Source: Sodaliphilus pleomorphus
GTDB taxonomy: Bacteria; Bacteroidota; Bacteroidia; Bacteroidales; Muribaculaceae
DNA length: 64,000 bases
Assembly: GCF_009676955.1 (NCBI RefSeq)
Contig: NZ_CP045696.1
Location: forward strand, 1,052,501-1,116,500
Direction of reading: 5' to 3'
Both the position numbers and the translations under genes were made by a program. How positions within the stretch are numbered: the stretch's first letter is position 1; each line of letters opens with the position of its first letter. Positions 31,359-42,473 of the stretch are shown one piece after another. Under the pieces are notes generated by a model. That model was not told where the DNA came from and searched no databases. It saw only the letters and a program-made list of their open reading frames with translations.

Positions 31359-34300
31359 TTATTCAAGTTTCACACTTAAGCACAATCCGCGCAGCTCATG
31401 CAGCAGCACGTTGAGCGACTCGGGGATGCCCGGAGTGGGCATTGGATCTCCCTTGACAATGGCCTCATAGGCCTTGCTGCGGCCTGTGACATCGTCACTC
31501 TTGATGGTGAGGATCTCTTGCAGCACGTGGCTTGCGCCGAAGGCCTCAAGAGCCCAAACCTCCATCTCGCCGAAACGCTGACCACCAAACTGGGCCTTGC
31601 CGCCCAGAGGCTGTTGCGTGATGAGCGAGTAGGGGCCGATCGAGCGGGCATGCATCTTGTCCTCGACCATGTGGCCCAGCTTCAGGAAGTAGGTCACACC
31701 CACTGTGGCTTTCTGGTCGAAGGGCTCGCCCGTGGCACCGTCGTAGAGCTGGCAGCTGCCGCCACGCGGCAGACCGGCCTTGTCGGTCCACTTGTTGAGG
31801 TCGTCCATCGTGGCGCCGTCGAAGATGGGGGTGGCAAATTTCACGCCCAGCTCGTGACCGGCCCAGCCGAGCACGGCCTCGAAAATCTGACCCAGGTTCA
31901 TGCGCGAAGGCACACCCAGGGGGTTGAGCACGAGGTCGACCGTGGTGCCGTCGGCAAGGAATGGCATGTCCTCCTCGCGCACCACGCGAGAGACGATACC
32001 CTTGTTGCCGTGGCGGCCGGCCATCTTGTCGCCCACGCCTATCTTGCGCTTCTTGGCCACATACACCTTGGCCATCTGCATGATGCCCGATGGGAGCTCA
32101 TCGCCTATCGAGTAGTCAAACTTCTTGCGGCGCAGCTCGGTGTCGATGCCCTTGCTCTTGCGCAGGTAGTTCATCACGCAGGAGCGTATCATGTCGTTGC
32201 GGTGCTCGTCGGTCGTCCACTTGCTCAGGTTGACCGACTCGTAGTCGATATCTTTGAGCACCGATGCTGTAAACTTGTTGCCCTTGGCTATCACCTCGGT
32301 GTCGAGGAAGTCTTTCACGCCCTGCGAGGTAAGGCCCTCGGTGAGCTTGAGCAGCTTCTCGATGAGCAATGCCTTGAGCTCGTCTTGCTTGGCTCCATAC
32401 TCCTCGTCGAGCTTGTTGATGAAGGGGTCGCCGCCCTTGGTGCGCTTTTTCTTGGTGGCGCGGGCAAAGAGGCGGGTCTTGATGATCACGCCCTTGAGCG
32501 ACGGGTTGGCCTTGAGCGAGGCATCCTTCACGTCGCCAGCCTTGTCGCCGAAGATAGCGCGCAGCAGCTTCTCCTCGGGGGTGGGATCGCTCTCACCCTT
32601 AGGCGTGATCTTGCCTATGAGGATGTCGCCGGGCTGGATGTGGGCTCCCACGCGGATGATGCCGCGTTCGTCGAGGTCCTTGGTGGCGTCTTCGCTCACG
32701 TTGGGGATATCGTTGGTGAGCTCTTCCATGCCGCGCTTGGTCTCGCGCACCTCGAGGGTGTACTCGTCGACGTGCACACTGGTGAGGATGTCCTCACGCA
32801 CCATGCGCTCGTTGAGCACGATGGCGTCCTCATAGTTGTAACCCTTCCAGGGCATGTAGGCCACCTTGAGGTTACGCCCCAGGGCAAGCTCGCCGTCCTC
32901 GGTCGAGTAGCCCTCGGTGAGGATGTCGCCCTTCTTCACACGCTGGCCGCGGTCGCATATGGGCCGCAGGTCGATGGTGGTGTTCTGGTTGGTCTTGCGG
33001 AACTTGGGCAAGTGATATTCTACTACGGGTTCCTCAAACGAGACGAAGGCCTCGTCTTCGGTCTGGTCGTAGCGTATGCGTATGACGTCGGCATCGACAT
33101 ATTCTACCACACCCTCGCCCTCGGCTTGTATCTGGGTGCGGCTGTCGTAGGCCAGACGCTGCTCGATGCCGGTGCCCACGATAGGAGCCTCGCTGCGCAG
33201 CAACGGCACTGCCTGGCGCATCATGTTGGCACCCATCAAGGCACGGTTGGCGTCGTCGTGCTCCAGGAAGGGAATCATGGCAGCAGCGATCGACGCAATC
33301 TGTTGCGGCGACACGTCCATATAGTTAACCTCGTCGGGCGAGGCCACGGGGAAGTCGGCGCCCAGGCGCGACTTGATGCGGTTGCTGGCAAAGGTGCCGT
33401 CGTCGTTTACCTCGGCGTTGCCTTGTGCGATGATCTTGCCTTCCTCGCTCTCGGCAGTGAGATACTGCACATGGTTGTTGTCGAGGTCGACCTTGCCGTT
33501 TTCCACCTTGCGGTAGGGGGTCTCGATGAAGCCGAGCTTGTTGATCTTGGCATAGATGCACAACGACGAGATGAGGCCGATGTTGGGGCCTTCTGGTGTC
33601 TCGATAGGACACAGACGGCCGTAGTGGGTGTAGTGCACGTCGCGCACCTCAAAGCCGGCACGCTCGCGCGAGAGGCCGCCAGGGCCCAGGGCCGACATGC
33701 GGCGCTTGTGGGTGATCTCGGCCAGAGGGTTGGTCTGGTCCATAAATTGCGACAAGGCGTTGGTACCAAAGAATGTGTTGATGACCGACGATATTGTCTT
33801 TGCGTTGATCAGGTCGATTGGGGTGAACACCTCGTTGTCGCGCACATTCATGCGCTCGCGTATGGTGCGGGCCATGCGGGCCAGGCCCACGCCAAACTGG
33901 TTGTAGAGCTGCTCGCCCACGGTGCGCACGCGGCGGTTGCTCAAGTGGTCGATATCATCGACGTCGGTCTTGCTGTTGATAAGGCCGATGAGGTACTTGA
34001 TGATCTCGATGATGTCCTCGCGGGTGAGCACTCGCACGTCGTCGGGGGTCGAGAGGCCCAGCTTCTTGTTGATGCGGAAACGGCCCACATCGCCCAGGTC
34101 ATAACGCTTCTCGCTGAAGAAAAGGTTGTTGATCACCTCGCGGGCGCTGGCGTCATCCGGCGGCTCGGCGTTGCGCAATTGCCTGTATATGTAGTTGACT
34201 GCCTCTTTCTCAGAGTTGCAGGTATCCTTGGCGAGCGTGTTGAAGATGATGGCATAGTCGCCCGTGTTCACGTCCTGGCGGTGCAGCAGTATGGTCTGTG

Positions 34301-35165
34301 CGCCCGATTCCAGTATCTCGGGGATGTTGCTCTCCTCGATCACGGTGTCGCGGTCGATAATCACCTCGTTGCGCTCGATCGAAACGACCTCGCCAGTATC
34401 CTCGTCGACGAAGTCTTCGTTCCATGTTTTCACGACACGGGCGGCGAGCTTGCGGCCCACTGCCTTCTTAAGGTTGGTCTTGTTTACTTTGAGTTCCTCG
34501 GCCAGGCCGAAAATCTTGATGATGTCGTTGTCGGTCTCGAGACCAATGGCACGCAGCAGAGTTGTCACGGGCAACTTCTTCTTGCGGTCGATGTAGGCAT
34601 ACATCACGTTGTTGATATCGGTGGCAAATTCAATCCACGATCCACGGAAAGGTATGATGCGAGCCGAATATAGCTTGGTGCCGTTGGCATGGACGCTCTG
34701 TCCAAAGAAAACGCCCGGCGAACGGTGCAACTGAGACACCACCACGCGCTCGGCGCCGTTGATCACAAACGTGCCCTTGGCAGTCATGTAGGGGATGGCA
34801 CCCAGATACACATCCTGTACCTCGGTGGCAAAGTCCTCGTGATCGGGGTCGGTGCAGTAGAGCTTGAGCTTGGCCTTGAGTGGCACACTGTAGGTGAGGC
34901 CACGGTCGAGGCATTCATCGATGGTGTAGCGCGGCGGGTCGATGAAATAGTCAAGAAATTCAAGGACAAAGTTATTCCGCGTGTCCGCGATGGGGAAATT
35001 CTCGGAAAAAACTTTATAGAGTCCCTCGTTTTTTCGTTTCTCAGTTGGGGTATCTAATTGCAGAAAATCTCTGAATGATTGTAATTGCACCTCAAGGAAA
35101 TCGGGATAAGGATACGGATTCTTGACACGTGCAAAATTTACTCGTGGTTGTTTGGAAACTGACAT
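31359..35165 (-). CDS. rpoB: RNA polymerase subunit beta
   Basis: 1268-aa beta subunit. The family blocks are visible: HRSPGVFF near the N terminus, the rifampicin-pocket region with [25 protein letters not shown] (about 465-490, the Q-F-M-D-Q and H-K-R-R residues of rifampicin-sensitive enzymes), RHGNKGIVS, and the C-terminal [20 protein letters not shown]. It follows rplL after 107 nt containing a perfect 12-bp hairpin that may set the ribosomal-protein/polymerase ratio. Confidence 0.99.
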   Translation of the reverse strand: MSVSKQPRVNFARVKNPYPYPDFLEVQLQSFRDFLQLDTPTEKRKNEGLYKVFSENFPIADTRNNFVLEFLDYFIDPPRYTIDECLDRGLTYSVPLKAKLKLYCTDPDHEDFATEVQDVYLGAIPYMTAKGTFVINGAERVVVSQLHRSPGVFFGQSVHANGTKLYSARIIPFRGSWIEFATDINNVMYAYIDRKKKLPVTTLLRAIGLETDNDIIKIFGLAEELKVNKTNLKKAVGRKLAARVVKTWNEDFVDEDTGEVVSIERNEVIIDRDTVIEESNIPEILESGAQTILLHRQDVNTGDYAIIFNTLAKDTCNSEKEAVNYIYRQLRNAEPPDDASAREVINNLFFSEKRYDLGDVGRFRINKKLGLSTPDDVRVLTREDIIEIIKYLIGLINSKTDVDDIDHLSNRRVRTVGEQLYNQFGVGLARMARTIRERMNVRDNEVFTPIDLINAKTISSVINTFFGTNALSQFMDQTNPLAEITHKRRMSALGPGGLSRERAGFEVRDVHYTHYGRLCPIETPEGPNIGLISSLCIYAKINKLGFIETPYRKVENGKVDLDNNHVQYLTAESEEGKIIAQGNAEVNDDGTFASNRIKSRLGADFPVASPDEVNYMDVSPQQIASIAAAMIPFLEHDDANRALMGANMMRQAVPLLRSEAPIVGTGIEQRLAYDSRTQIQAEGEGVVEYVDADVIRIRYDQTEDEAFVSFEEPVVEYHLPKFRKTNQNTTIDLRPICDRGQRVKKGDILTEGYSTEDGELALGRNLKVAYMPWKGYNYEDAIVLNERMVREDILTSVHVDEYTLEVRETKRGMEELTNDIPNVSEDATKDLDERGIIRVGAHIQPGDILIGKITPKGESDPTPEEKLLRAIFGDKAGDVKDASLKANPSLKGVIIKTRLFARATKKKRTKGGDPFINKLDEEYGAKQDELKALLIEKLLKLTEGLTSQGVKDFLDTEVIAKGNKFTASVLKDIDYESVNLSKWTTDEHRNDMIRSCVMNYLRKSKGIDTELRRKKFDYSIGDELPSGIMQMAKVYVAKKRKIGVGDKMAGRHGNKGIVSRVVREEDMPFLADGTTVDLVLNPLGVPSRMNLGQIFEAVLGWAGHELGVKFATPIFDGATMDDLNKWTDKAGLPRGGSCQLYDGATGEPFDQKATVGVTYFLKLGHMVEDKMHARSIGPYSLITQQPLGGKAQFGGQRFGEMEVWALEAFGASHVLQEILTIKSDDVTGRSKAYEAIVKGDPMPTPGIPESLNVLLHELRGLCLSVKLE

Positions 35166-35212
35166 TGAAAAAATTAATTAAGTGAACTCAAATTTTTAAT
35201 TATGACACAAAA

Positions 35213-35249
35213 AGGTTAAGAATCAACAGAACCTGAGGATTCTTAACCT
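35213..35249 (-). terminator. rplL-rpoB intercistronic hairpin (attenuator-like)
   Basis: Perfect 12-bp stem AGGTTAAGAATC/GATTCTTAACCT with a 13-nt loop, followed on the minus strand by TTTTT then GTG. It is in the position of the partial terminator known between rplL and rpoB in E. coli. Confidence 0.65.
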
Positions 35250-35272
35250 ATATACCTGATATTCAGGTAAAA

Positions 35273-35650
35273 TTATTTAAGTTCAACTTCAGCGCCGAGT
35301 TCTTCGAGTTGCTTCTTGAGACCTTCAGCATCAGCCTTGGGCAGGCCTTCCTTGATGGGAGCGGGAGCCTTCTCTACCAGGTCCTTAGCGTCCTTCAGGC
35401 CCAGACCAGTGAGTTCCTTCACCAGCTTGATGACTTTGAGCTTCTCAGAACCGAAAGATTTCAGGATCACGTCGAAGTTAGTCTTCTCCTCTTCAGCGGG
35501 AGCAGCACCAGCAGCAGCAGGACCGGCCACGGCCACAGCAGCAGCTGCAGGTTCAATACCATATTCGTCTTTGAGAATTTGTGCGAGTTCGTTTACTTCC
35601 TTAACTGAAAGATTAACTAATTCCTCAGCAAAAGCTTTTAAATCTGCCAT
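35273..35650 (-). CDS. rplL: 50S ribosomal protein L7/L12
   Basis: 125-aa stalk protein. The N-terminal dimerisation domain (about 1-32) leads into an Ala/Pro/Gly hinge ([18 protein letters not shown], about 36-53). The C-terminal factor-binding domain follows ([35 protein letters not shown]). It starts 33 nt after rplJ. Multimers on L10 recruit translation GTPases. Confidence 0.98.
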   Translation of the reverse strand: MADLKAFAEELVNLSVKEVNELAQILKDEYGIEPAAAAVAVAGPAAAGAAPAEEEKTNFDVILKSFGSEKLKVIKLVKELTGLGLKDAKDLVEKAPAPIKEGLPKADAEGLKKQLEELGAEVELK

Positions 35651-35683
35651 TTTAGTATGATTTGATTAAAGTTGTTTTTAAAT

Positions 35684-36211
35684 TTATTTTTCTTCTTTGT
35701 TTGATAATGTTTCCAGAATTCCGTGGAGCTTGTTGCCACCCGACTGCAGAGCCGAAACCACATTCTTGGCAGGCGATTGCAGCAGTGCCACAACGTCGGC
35801 GATGAGCTCGTTCTTGCTCTTGATCGTTGCCAGGGTCTCGAGGCTCTCCTCGCCCATGTAGACGGTCTCCTCAACGAAGGCTGCCTTGAGTGCAGGCTGG
35901 GTCTCTTTCTTCTTGCGGAATTCCTTGATGAGTTTAGCAGGAGCGTTGCCAGTGTTGCTCAGCATGAGCGTGGTGTTTCCTACCATTGCGGGATAGAGGC
36001 CCGAGTAGTCGATGTCGCTCTGCTCCATGGCCTTCTTCAACAAGGAGTTTTTCACCACCATCATCTTCACCTCGGCCTTGAAGGCAGCGCGGCGCAGGTC
36101 GGTGGTCTTTTCAGCGTTCAGGTCGGTTGTCGATGTCAGATACACGCAACTGTACTGAGCGATGGTGTCCTTGATCTTGTCGATTAATACTGCTTTATCT
36201 TCCTTTCTCAT
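35684..36211 (-). CDS. rplJ: 50S ribosomal protein L10
   Basis: 175-aa stalk base protein linking L7/L12 to 23S rRNA. The N-terminal L10 pattern is seen (VYLTSTTDLNAEKTTDLRRA, VVKNSLLKKAM, with GNTTLMLSN after). The C-terminal helix for L7/L12 dimers ends the protein. It lies 21 nt after rplA. In many bacteria L10-L7/L12 represses its own mRNA; no leader site could be assigned here. Confidence 0.98.
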   Translation of the reverse strand: MRKEDKAVLIDKIKDTIAQYSCVYLTSTTDLNAEKTTDLRRAAFKAEVKMMVVKNSLLKKAMEQSDIDYSGLYPAMVGNTTLMLSNTGNAPAKLIKEFRKKKETQPALKAAFVEETVYMGEESLETLATIKSKNELIADVVALLQSPAKNVVSALQSGGNKLHGILETLSNKEEK

Positions 36212-36232
36212 TGTTTCTTCAATTTTAAAAAA

Positions 36233-36928
36233 TTAAGCGTCGATTGACTTGGTATCGATCTTGATACCTTTACTCATAGTACTTGAAAGATAAATGCTCT
36301 TGATATAGGTACCCTTGGCGGTGGCCGGCTTCAGCTTGATCAGCGTGTTGATGAATGCCTGGGCATTCTCACGTATCTGGTCGGGAGTGAACGACACCTT
36401 GCCAATAGAGGTGTGTACTATACCTTTCTTATCAACCTTGAAATCAATTTTACCTTGTTTCACTTCTTTCACAGCCTTGGCCACATCGGGAGTCACGGTG
36501 CCGCTCTTGGGGTTTGGCATCAGGCCGCGGGGGCCCAGGATGCGACCCAGAGGTCCGATCTTGCCCATGTTTTGAGGCTGGGTGATGATTACATCCACAT
36601 CGGTCCAACCCGACTTGATCTTGTCGATATACTCTTCAAGACCCACATAGTCGGCACCGGCTTCCTTGGCTTCGGCCTCCTTGTCGGGGGTGCAAAGCAC
36701 AAGCACGCGCACGGTCTTGCCCGTTCCGTTAGGCAGCGATACCACGCCGCGGATATTCTGGTCAGCCTTTCGAGGATCTACACCAAGACGTACATCGATA
36801 TCGGCCGAAGCGTCAAACTTGGTGAAGGTGATTTCCTTCAGCAGTGTGGCGGCCTCAGCAAGGGTGTAAGCTTTCCCAGGTTCAATCTTCGTGGCGGCTA
36901 ACTTTTGATTTTTTGTTAGTTTACTCAT
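36233..36928 (-). CDS. rplA: 50S ribosomal protein L1
   Basis: 231-aa rRNA-binding protein of the L1 stalk. Family patterns include [38 protein letters not shown] (the RNA-binding loop) and the final [18 protein letters not shown]. It lies 14 nt after rplK and is probably the translational autoregulator of the rplKA pair. Confidence 0.98.
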   Translation of the reverse strand: MSKLTKNQKLAATKIEPGKAYTLAEAATLLKEITFTKFDASADIDVRLGVDPRKADQNIRGVVSLPNGTGKTVRVLVLCTPDKEAEAKEAGADYVGLEEYIDKIKSGWTDVDVIITQPQNMGKIGPLGRILGPRGLMPNPKSGTVTPDVAKAVKEVKQGKIDFKVDKKGIVHTSIGKVSFTPDQIRENAQAFINTLIKLKPATAKGTYIKSIYLSSTMSKGIKIDTKSIDA

Positions 36929-36942
36929 TTTGAATTGAAGTT

Positions 36943-37386
36943 TTAAACATTTTCGGGGAATGTACCCTTTACGGTGATACCCATACTTCTTGCTGTTCCA
37001 GCGACCATCTTCATCGCCGAGGCTACAGTGAAACAGTTCAAATCAGGCATTTTGTCTTCAGCAATCTCCTTAACCTGGTCCCAAGTCACCGTAGCGACTT
37101 TTTTACGGTTAGGTTCACCCGAACCGCTCTTAATCTTGGCTGCCTCCTTGAGTTGAACGGCAGCAGGCGAAGTCTTGACAACAAAGTCAAAGCTCTTGTC
37201 GGTGTAGTAGGTGATCACCACAGGGAGCACCTTGCCGGCCTTGGATTGAGTGCGGGCATTGAATTGCTTGCAAAACTCCATGATGTTTATACCCTTAGAA
37301 CCAAGAGCTGGTCCTACTGGCGGCGAAGGGTTTGCTGCTCCGCCCTTAATCTGTAATTTTAACTGTCCAGCAATTTCTTTAGCCAT
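36943..37386 (-). CDS. rplK: 50S ribosomal protein L11
   Basis: 147-aa protein of the GTPase-associated centre. The Pro-rich N-terminal domain ([20 protein letters not shown]) and C-terminal 23S-binding domain ([24 protein letters not shown]) are complete. It follows nusG after 104 nt, long enough to hold an L1-binding leader, though no such site was identified. Confidence 0.98.
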   Translation of the reverse strand: MAKEIAGQLKLQIKGGAANPSPPVGPALGSKGINIMEFCKQFNARTQSKAGKVLPVVITYYTDKSFDFVVKTSPAAVQLKEAAKIKSGSGEPNRKKVATVTWDQVKEIAEDKMPDLNCFTVASAMKMVAGTARSMGITVKGTFPENV

Positions 37387-37490
37387 TGTTCTTAATTTGA
37401 GAATTTATTAGTTTATGAAAAACTATTGCATGAGCCTCAACCAGCACCACCCCTCGTAGCGTAACATCATCGAGGACCGGCACATGGGCA

Positions 37491-38051
37491 CTACTCACGC
37501 GACACTTGCGAATTGTCCAATTCCAGCGGCGTCTTGCGGCCGAACACCTTGACCATGACCTTGAGCTTGCGTTTTTCTCGATTCACCTCTTCGATTTCGC
37601 CTGTGAACCCGTTGAAGGGACCGAAAGTCACCTTCACATTCTCGCCCACGATGAAATCGTTGGGTCCATCCTCGCCCTCGGGCGCAGCGCCCTCGGCCTC
37701 GGCAGCTCCCAGCATGCGTGCAATGTCGCTTTCCCTGATGGGTTCGGGCCTGTGGCTCGACTCACGGGTGCGCACAAAGTTGATCACGTTGGTCGTGTTC
37801 TGCAACATGTCTTCAGTCTCACCGTCGAGGTCGCATTGTACAAATACATATCCCGAAAGCAGGTTGCGTTCTTTCTGCACCTTCTTCCCGGCATGGGTCG
37901 TGAAGACCTTCTCTGTAGGAACGAGCACCTGAAAAAGATGCTCGCGCAGGCGCTCATCATTTTTACAGGCAGCATCAAGCATTTCCTTGATTTTCTGCTC
38001 TTTGCCCGAAATGGTTTTCAAAACATACCACTGTTTTTTTCCTTCAGCCAT
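37491..38051 (-). CDS. nusG: Transcription termination/antitermination factor NusG
   Basis: About 186 aa from ATG 38051 (a TTG four codons upstream is possible). The NGN domain (QWYVLKTISGKEQKIKEML, GYVFVQCDLDGETED) is followed by a KOW domain (VGENVKVTFGPFNGFTGEIEEV). It binds the polymerase clamp and couples transcription to Rho or ribosomes. It follows secE after 244 nt, a gap holding nothing I can identify. Confidence 0.97.
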   Translation of the reverse strand: MAEGKKQWYVLKTISGKEQKIKEMLDAACKNDERLREHLFQVLVPTEKVFTTHAGKKVQKERNLLSGYVFVQCDLDGETEDMLQNTTNVINFVRTRESSHRPEPIRESDIARMLGAAEAEGAAPEGEDGPNDFIVGENVKVTFGPFNGFTGEIEEVNREKRKLKVMVKVFGRKTPLELDNSQVSRE

Positions 38052-38295
38052 TGTAGATGTCAACTAAACGTTTAAAAAAGAGATTGAAAAAATGTTGTGA
38101 AACACAAGAAATATCTGGAAATGGATTTTTTCTGGAAACATGCAATCATCGCAACCGTGCAGCCACAAGTCACAATCGAGTCAATGCATCTCCCGGCACA
38201 GTGATAATGGAGAAGCGTGCCGTGGAAGTAGTGAGACACAGCGCTCGGGGCTCGCAGCAAGTGCAGGCACACGAGAGTGCACTCGCACTTTCTCG

Positions 38296-38493
38296 CTACA
38301 CGCGATAGATGATGTTTTCCATGCCCCAGCTGATGATTGCGTCAACAGCCCATATCACGAGTGCCATGAGTATGGAAGCCACCATGACAATGACGGTGCT
38401 ATTGGCCAAGTCAGTCTTTGAGGGCCAAGAAACCTTATGAACGAGCTCGTTATAAGACTCCTCTAAATCCGTAAGTATTTTTGCTTTTGCCAT
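38296..38493 (-). CDS. secE: Preprotein translocase subunit SecE
   Basis: 65-aa single-span inner-membrane protein of the SecYEG channel. The start is MAKAKILTDL at 38493 rather than the frame's first ATG at 38517, because the upstream codons abut the tRNA-Trp gene. The amphipathic helix with KVSWPSK is diagnostic, followed by one membrane helix (STVIVMVASILMALVIWAV). Confidence 0.96.
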   Translation of the reverse strand: MAKAKILTDLEESYNELVHKVSWPSKTDLANSTVIVMVASILMALVIWAVDAIISWGMENIIYRV

Positions 38494-38514
38494 AATTGTA
38501 TTTTGAAAAAATAG

Positions 38515-38587
38515 CACGGGAAGTAAGACTCGAACTCACGACCTACGGTTTTGGAGACCGTCGTTCTACCAACTGAACTATTCCCGT
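38515..38587 (-). tRNA. tRNA-Trp (CCA)
   Basis: 73-nt cloverleaf: acceptor ACGGGAA/TTCCCGT, D stem GTTC/GAAC, anticodon CCA in loop CTCCAAA, discriminator G. CCA is not encoded. It lies between tuf and secE in the same transcript. Confidence 0.95.
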
Positions 38588-38676
38588 GTATTAAAGAAAC
38601 CGGCCTCGCCTCGTCATGCGCGCGAGGCCGATTCTGTTATTCTGTGTTCACCCCTCCTTATGAGGGAAGGTGTGTA

Positions 38677-39870
38677 TTACTCGATGATCTTGGTGATTTG
38701 ACCCGAACCAACGGTGCGGCCACCCTCGCGGATTGCGAAACGCAGACCCTCGTTGCAGGCAACTGGCTCGATGAGCTTCACGTTGATCTCAACGTTGTCG
38801 CCAGGCATCACCATCTCAACGCCCTCGGGCAGAGTGATCTCGCCAGTCACGTCGAGCGTGCGGATGTAGAATTGAGGACGATAGTGGCTGCGGAATGCAG
38901 TGTGACGGCCACCTTCCTCTTTCTTCAACACATAGATCGAAGCAGTGAACTCATCGTGAGGAGTCACAAGTCCGGGATGGCAGATCACCATACCGCGCTT
39001 CACCTGATCCTTGTCGATACCGCGGAGCAGCAGACCCACATTGTCGCCAGCCTCACCCTCGTCGAGGATCTTGCGGAACATCTCAACGCCAGTCACAGTC
39101 GACTTCAAGTCGGCACCCAGACCCATGATTTGCACGGGGTCGCCCACTTTCACAACACCGGTCTCGATACGGCCAGTAGCAACGGTGCCGCGGCCAGTGA
39201 TCGAGAAGATGTCCTCGATAGGCATCAGGAAGGGCTTGTCGATGTCGCGTGGAGGCAGTGGAATCCACTCGTCGACAGCGTCCATCAAGTCGAGCACGCT
39301 CTGAGTCCACTTGGGATCGCCATTGAGGGCACCCAGGGCCGAACCCTTGATGATAGGAGTGTTGTCGCCGTCATAGCCATATTCTGAAAGAAGTTCGCGA
39401 ACGTCCATCTCAACGAGCTCGATCATCTCGTCGTCAACATCGGGAGAATCGCACTTGTTCAGGAACACCACCAGGCGAGGCACATTCACTTGGCGAGCCA
39501 GCAGGATGTGCTCACGAGTCTGAGGCATCACACCGTCGGTAGCAGCGATCACAACGATTGCACCGTCCATCTGAGCAGCACCAGTTACCATGTTCTTCAC
39601 ATAGTCGGCGTGTCCAGGGCAGTCAACGTGTGCATAGTGACGATTCTTGGTTTCATATTCCACGTGGGCAGTGTTGATAGTAATACCACGCTCTTTCTCC
39701 TCGGGTGCGTTGTCGATAGAATCGAACGAGCGAACGGCCTCGTTAGAATAGCCCTGCTCAGAGAGCACCTTGGTGATAGCAGCGGTAAGGGTAGTTTTAC
39801 CGTGATCAACGTGACCAATAGTACCGATGTTTACATGCGGCTTGGTTCTTACGAATTTCTCTTTTGCCAT
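38677..39870 (-). CDS. tuf: Elongation factor Tu
   Basis: 397-aa GTPase delivering aminoacyl-tRNA to the ribosome. G1 GHVDHGKTT is at 19-27, with RGITIN (switch I), DCPGH, NKCD and the domain 2/3 patterns ([24 protein letters not shown]). It is embedded between four upstream tRNAs and tRNA-Trp, the usual Bacteroidetes order. Confidence 0.99.
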   Translation of the reverse strand: MAKEKFVRTKPHVNIGTIGHVDHGKTTLTAAITKVLSEQGYSNEAVRSFDSIDNAPEEKERGITINTAHVEYETKNRHYAHVDCPGHADYVKNMVTGAAQMDGAIVVIAATDGVMPQTREHILLARQVNVPRLVVFLNKCDSPDVDDEMIELVEMDVRELLSEYGYDGDNTPIIKGSALGALNGDPKWTQSVLDLMDAVDEWIPLPPRDIDKPFLMPIEDIFSITGRGTVATGRIETGVVKVGDPVQIMGLGADLKSTVTGVEMFRKILDEGEAGDNVGLLLRGIDKDQVKRGMVICHPGLVTPHDEFTASIYVLKKEEGGRHTAFRSHYRPQFYIRTLDVTGEITLPEGVEMVMPGDNVEINVKLIEPVACNEGLRFAIREGGRTVGSGQITKIIE

Positions 39871-39996
39871 AACTTTAACTTATTTTTTTGATAAAATGAT
39901 TTTTACTTGCTACAATCATTATTTACACGCTTCACTTCGCCCCCTCGGTGCGTTTTATTCCCATCGAGTGGCGAAGTTTCGCCGTAATTTGATTTG

Positions 39997-40068
<72 letters not shown>

Positions 40069-40086
40069 AATGTTTCTTTTTACTTG

Positions 40087-40159
40087 AGCGGAAGACGAGG
40101 CTCAAACTCGCGACCCTTAGCTTGGAAGGCTAATGCTCTATCAACTGAGCTACTTCCGC
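40087..40159 (-). tRNA. tRNA-Gly (TCC)
   Basis: 73-nt cloverleaf, acceptor GCGGAAG/CTTCCGC, anticodon TCC (loop CTTCCAA), discriminator T. It sits 18 nt from the GGT tRNA-Thr. Confidence 0.95.
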
Positions 40160-40171
40160 AGTTTTGTTTTG

Positions 40172-40254
40172 TGGGTAGAGATGGATTCGAACCACCGAAG
40201 CTATAAAGCAGCAGATTTACAGTCTGCCCCATTTGGCCACTCTGGAATCTACCC
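40172..40254 (-). tRNA. tRNA-Tyr (GTA)
   Basis: 83-nt class II tRNA with a long variable arm, acceptor GGGTAGA/TCTACCC, anticodon GTA (loop CTGTAAA), discriminator A. Confidence 0.95.
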
Positions 40255-40267
40255 AAGTGTTGTCTTG

Positions 40268-40341
40268 AGCCTCTTGTCGGATTCGAACCAACGACCCCGA
40301 GATTACAAATCACGTGCTCTGGCCAACTGAGCTAAAGAGGC
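40268..40341 (-). tRNA. tRNA-Thr (TGT)
   Basis: 74-nt cloverleaf, acceptor GCCTCTT/AAGAGGC, D stem GCTC/GAGC, anticodon TGT (loop TTTGTAA), discriminator T. First gene of the tRNA-tuf transcript. Confidence 0.95.
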
Positions 40342-40389
40342 GTCGCCATGCTTGCATCATCACCATGCGGTAATTCTTGTAAGCGGGTG

Positions 40390-40420
40390 CAAAGTTACGC
40401 AATAATTTTTATTTAGCAAA
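40390..40420 (-). promoter_or_regulatory. Promoter of the tRNA-tuf-secE-rpl-rpo transcript
   Basis: Perfect consensus on the minus strand: -33 TTTG (40420-40417), 19-nt spacer, -7 TAACTTTG (40397-40390). Predicted start about 40383, some 40 nt before the first tRNA. Confidence 0.78.
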
Positions 40421-40536
40421 TATTGCACCACTTTTTTTTGAAATTTTCTTGATTTTCATTCTCCGGCCAGGCCGCTGCCCGTGTTCTGCACCACAGCGGG
40501 CAAGGCGCCTGCACGCACCAGTGCGGGCCATCGAAA

Positions 40537-40573
40537 CCGGGCGCCACGGGCCGCTGTGACCTGTGGCGCCCGG
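40537..40573 (-). terminator. Hairpin after the LRR-protein gene
   Basis: Perfect 11-bp stem CCGGGCGCCAC/GTGGCGCCCGG with a 15-nt loop, 28 nt after the stop codon at 40602. No T-run follows, so termination is probable rather than certain. Confidence 0.55.
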
Positions 40574-40601
40574 CTGTCTAAAAGCCAGTTGCGCGTAGGG
40601 A

Positions 40602-42473
40602 CTATTTCGTCCACACCTTCTTGACCGACCCGTCGCTGTAGCGCACGATGCGCAGCCCCTTGTCGCCAGGAGCCGCCATGCGGCCGTCGATGCCATACTG
40701 GGCTACCGGCACAGGTTGCGAGGCGCTCACCTCCCCCACTCCGGTCTCGACCAGGTCGTCGACGATGTTGGCAAAGTCTTTCCAGGCCTCGGCTTGCTTG
40801 TAGAGCTCGGCCTTGCCCTGAGGCACGTGCACGGTGCAGGCGTCCTTGTCGACATAGCCGAAGGTGCCGTCCCACGAGCCGCCGTCGGCAGCAGGCGGCG
40901 TGGCAGCCTTGACCCTGATATCCTTCAGGTGCGAGCAGTTGAACGTGTTCTTGCCCAGGGTTTCGAGCGTGCTTGGCAGGTCGAGCTGTTCGATTCCTGC
41001 ATAGGAGAACGCATTGTCGTCGATGGCAACCACGCCCTCGGGTATGCCCATGCTCTTCAAACTCGAGTTGTAGTAAAACGCGCTCTTGCCTATCGTGCGC
41101 AAGGTGGTGGGGAGCTCCACCGACTCCAGCTTGTCGAAGTCGTAGAAGGCCGAGTCGCCCACAAGCACTGTGCCGTCGGCCACCACCACATTCTTGTCGG
41201 CAATGCCCTTGGGGCAGAACACGAGGCTGCGTGCCTGCTTGTCGTAGAGCGCGCCTGCATTCACCTCATAGTGCTCATTGCTTGCATCGATGCACAGCTC
41301 CTTGAGGTTGCTGTTGAAGGCTGTAGTGGCCTTGACATACTTCACACTGGCTGGCAGCGTGAGCTTGAGCATCTCTTGGCAAGTGAGAAACATGCGGTCG
41401 GTCACCGAGTCGGTAGCGGTGTAGTAGCTCCCGTTGTAGTCGGAATGATAGGGCTTGCCGCCCTTCATTATTCTCGCCTGGCCCAGGTCGAGCTCCTGGG
41501 TGCTTCCATATGCGGCCATGTTGCACATCATGAGCACGTCGTCGCCATTGACGGGGCCTGTCACCTTCAAGTACTTCACCGTGCGTTCCTGGTCGGGATA
41601 GTGGCGGAAAAATGTGCTGTCGAGCTCCCCGGCACGGTCGAGTGCTATGGTCACGCTGTCGAGCCGCTGGCCCAGCTGCACATCGGGGGCATACTCCATG
41701 ATCTTAAACTGGTTCCAGCCAGGCACATTTCTGTAGGCCGCAGCCGCGCCGTCGGGCACATGCACGCGGGTGTAGGTGGCGTTCATGTGGTCGAAGGCAT
41801 TGTAGGTGTCGTTGTCATATCTCACTGCGGCTGGCTGGTTGCCCAGGCAGATGATGGTTTTGAGATAGCTGCAGAAGCTGAATGCCCACTTGTCGATATA
41901 CTTGACGGTGGCAGGTATCACCATCAGGCGCAGCGACGTGCAATTGGAAAACAGCGCCTCGCGCAGGGTGTCGATGCCGTCGGGGAAGGTCACCTCCTTC
42001 AAGTTGTTGCAGAAGCTGAACACCTCCTCGCCCACGTCGTTCAGCTTCTTGGGCAGCATCACTCGCTGCAGGCGGTGGCACATGTAGAAGGTGTAACGGC
42101 CCAGCGAGTCGTCTTTGGCCTCATAGTCGACTGTCTTGCCCAGGCTGAAGCTGTAGTCGCTGTAGTAGGGCGAGCCGCCTTTCACCATGCGTGCACCCGT
42201 GAGGTCGAGCTCGCGCAGGGCACCCACATACACGTAGTTCTCCTCATCGTCCTCGCTGCCTGCCATCTTGCGCAAGGTGGCAAGGTCGCTGCCGTTGAGA
42301 TTTCCCGTGACGTGCAGCGTGGCGATGCTGCTCAAGTAGTCGGGATGTGCCTGGGTGAGCAAGGTTTCCAGGCTTCCAGGGGTTGCTACATTGACCGTGT
42401 ATTCGGTCTGGGCAAGTGCAGCTTCACACATGCTGAAGAGCGCTGCCATCAATAGTAGAAGTGATTTTTTCAT
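40602..42473 (-). CDS. BspA-like leucine-rich repeat surface protein
   Basis: 623 aa from ATG 42473 (an upstream start would add 31 residues before the signal peptide). The signal peptide MKKSLLLLMAALFSMCEAALAQ is followed by two LRR_5 (BspA/treponemal) solenoid arrays, with blades such as LKEVTFPDGIDTLREALFSN and LESVELPTTLRTIGKSAFYY. Two copies of a capping segment (DLTGARMVKGGSPYYSDYS and DLGQARIMKGGKPYHSDYN) show an internal duplication. The C-terminal tail YGIDGRMAAPGDKGLRIVRY to KKVWTK resembles the sorting-like tail of its neighbours. Such proteins act in adhesion to host or other bacteria. It is separated from the tRNA operon by 260 nt. Confidence 0.8.
   Translation of the reverse strand: MKKSLLLLMAALFSMCEAALAQTEYTVNVATPGSLETLLTQAHPDYLSSIATLHVTGNLNGSDLATLRKMAGSEDDEENYVYVGALRELDLTGARMVKGGSPYYSDYSFSLGKTVDYEAKDDSLGRYTFYMCHRLQRVMLPKKLNDVGEEVFSFCNNLKEVTFPDGIDTLREALFSNCTSLRLMVIPATVKYIDKWAFSFCSYLKTIICLGNQPAAVRYDNDTYNAFDHMNATYTRVHVPDGAAAAYRNVPGWNQFKIMEYAPDVQLGQRLDSVTIALDRAGELDSTFFRHYPDQERTVKYLKVTGPVNGDDVLMMCNMAAYGSTQELDLGQARIMKGGKPYHSDYNGSYYTATDSVTDRMFLTCQEMLKLTLPASVKYVKATTAFNSNLKELCIDASNEHYEVNAGALYDKQARSLVFCPKGIADKNVVVADGTVLVGDSAFYDFDKLESVELPTTLRTIGKSAFYYNSSLKSMGIPEGVVAIDDNAFSYAGIEQLDLPSTLETLGKNTFNCSHLKDIRVKAATPPAADGGSWDGTFGYVDKDACTVHVPQGKAELYKQAEAWKDFANIVDDLVETGVGEVSASQPVPVAQYGIDGRMAAPGDKGLRIVRYSDGSVKKVWTK

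Noticed and set aside
37387..37490. L1-binding autoregulatory leader before rplK
   Set aside because: The spacer is the right length but I could not fold a convincing mimic of the 23S L1 site.
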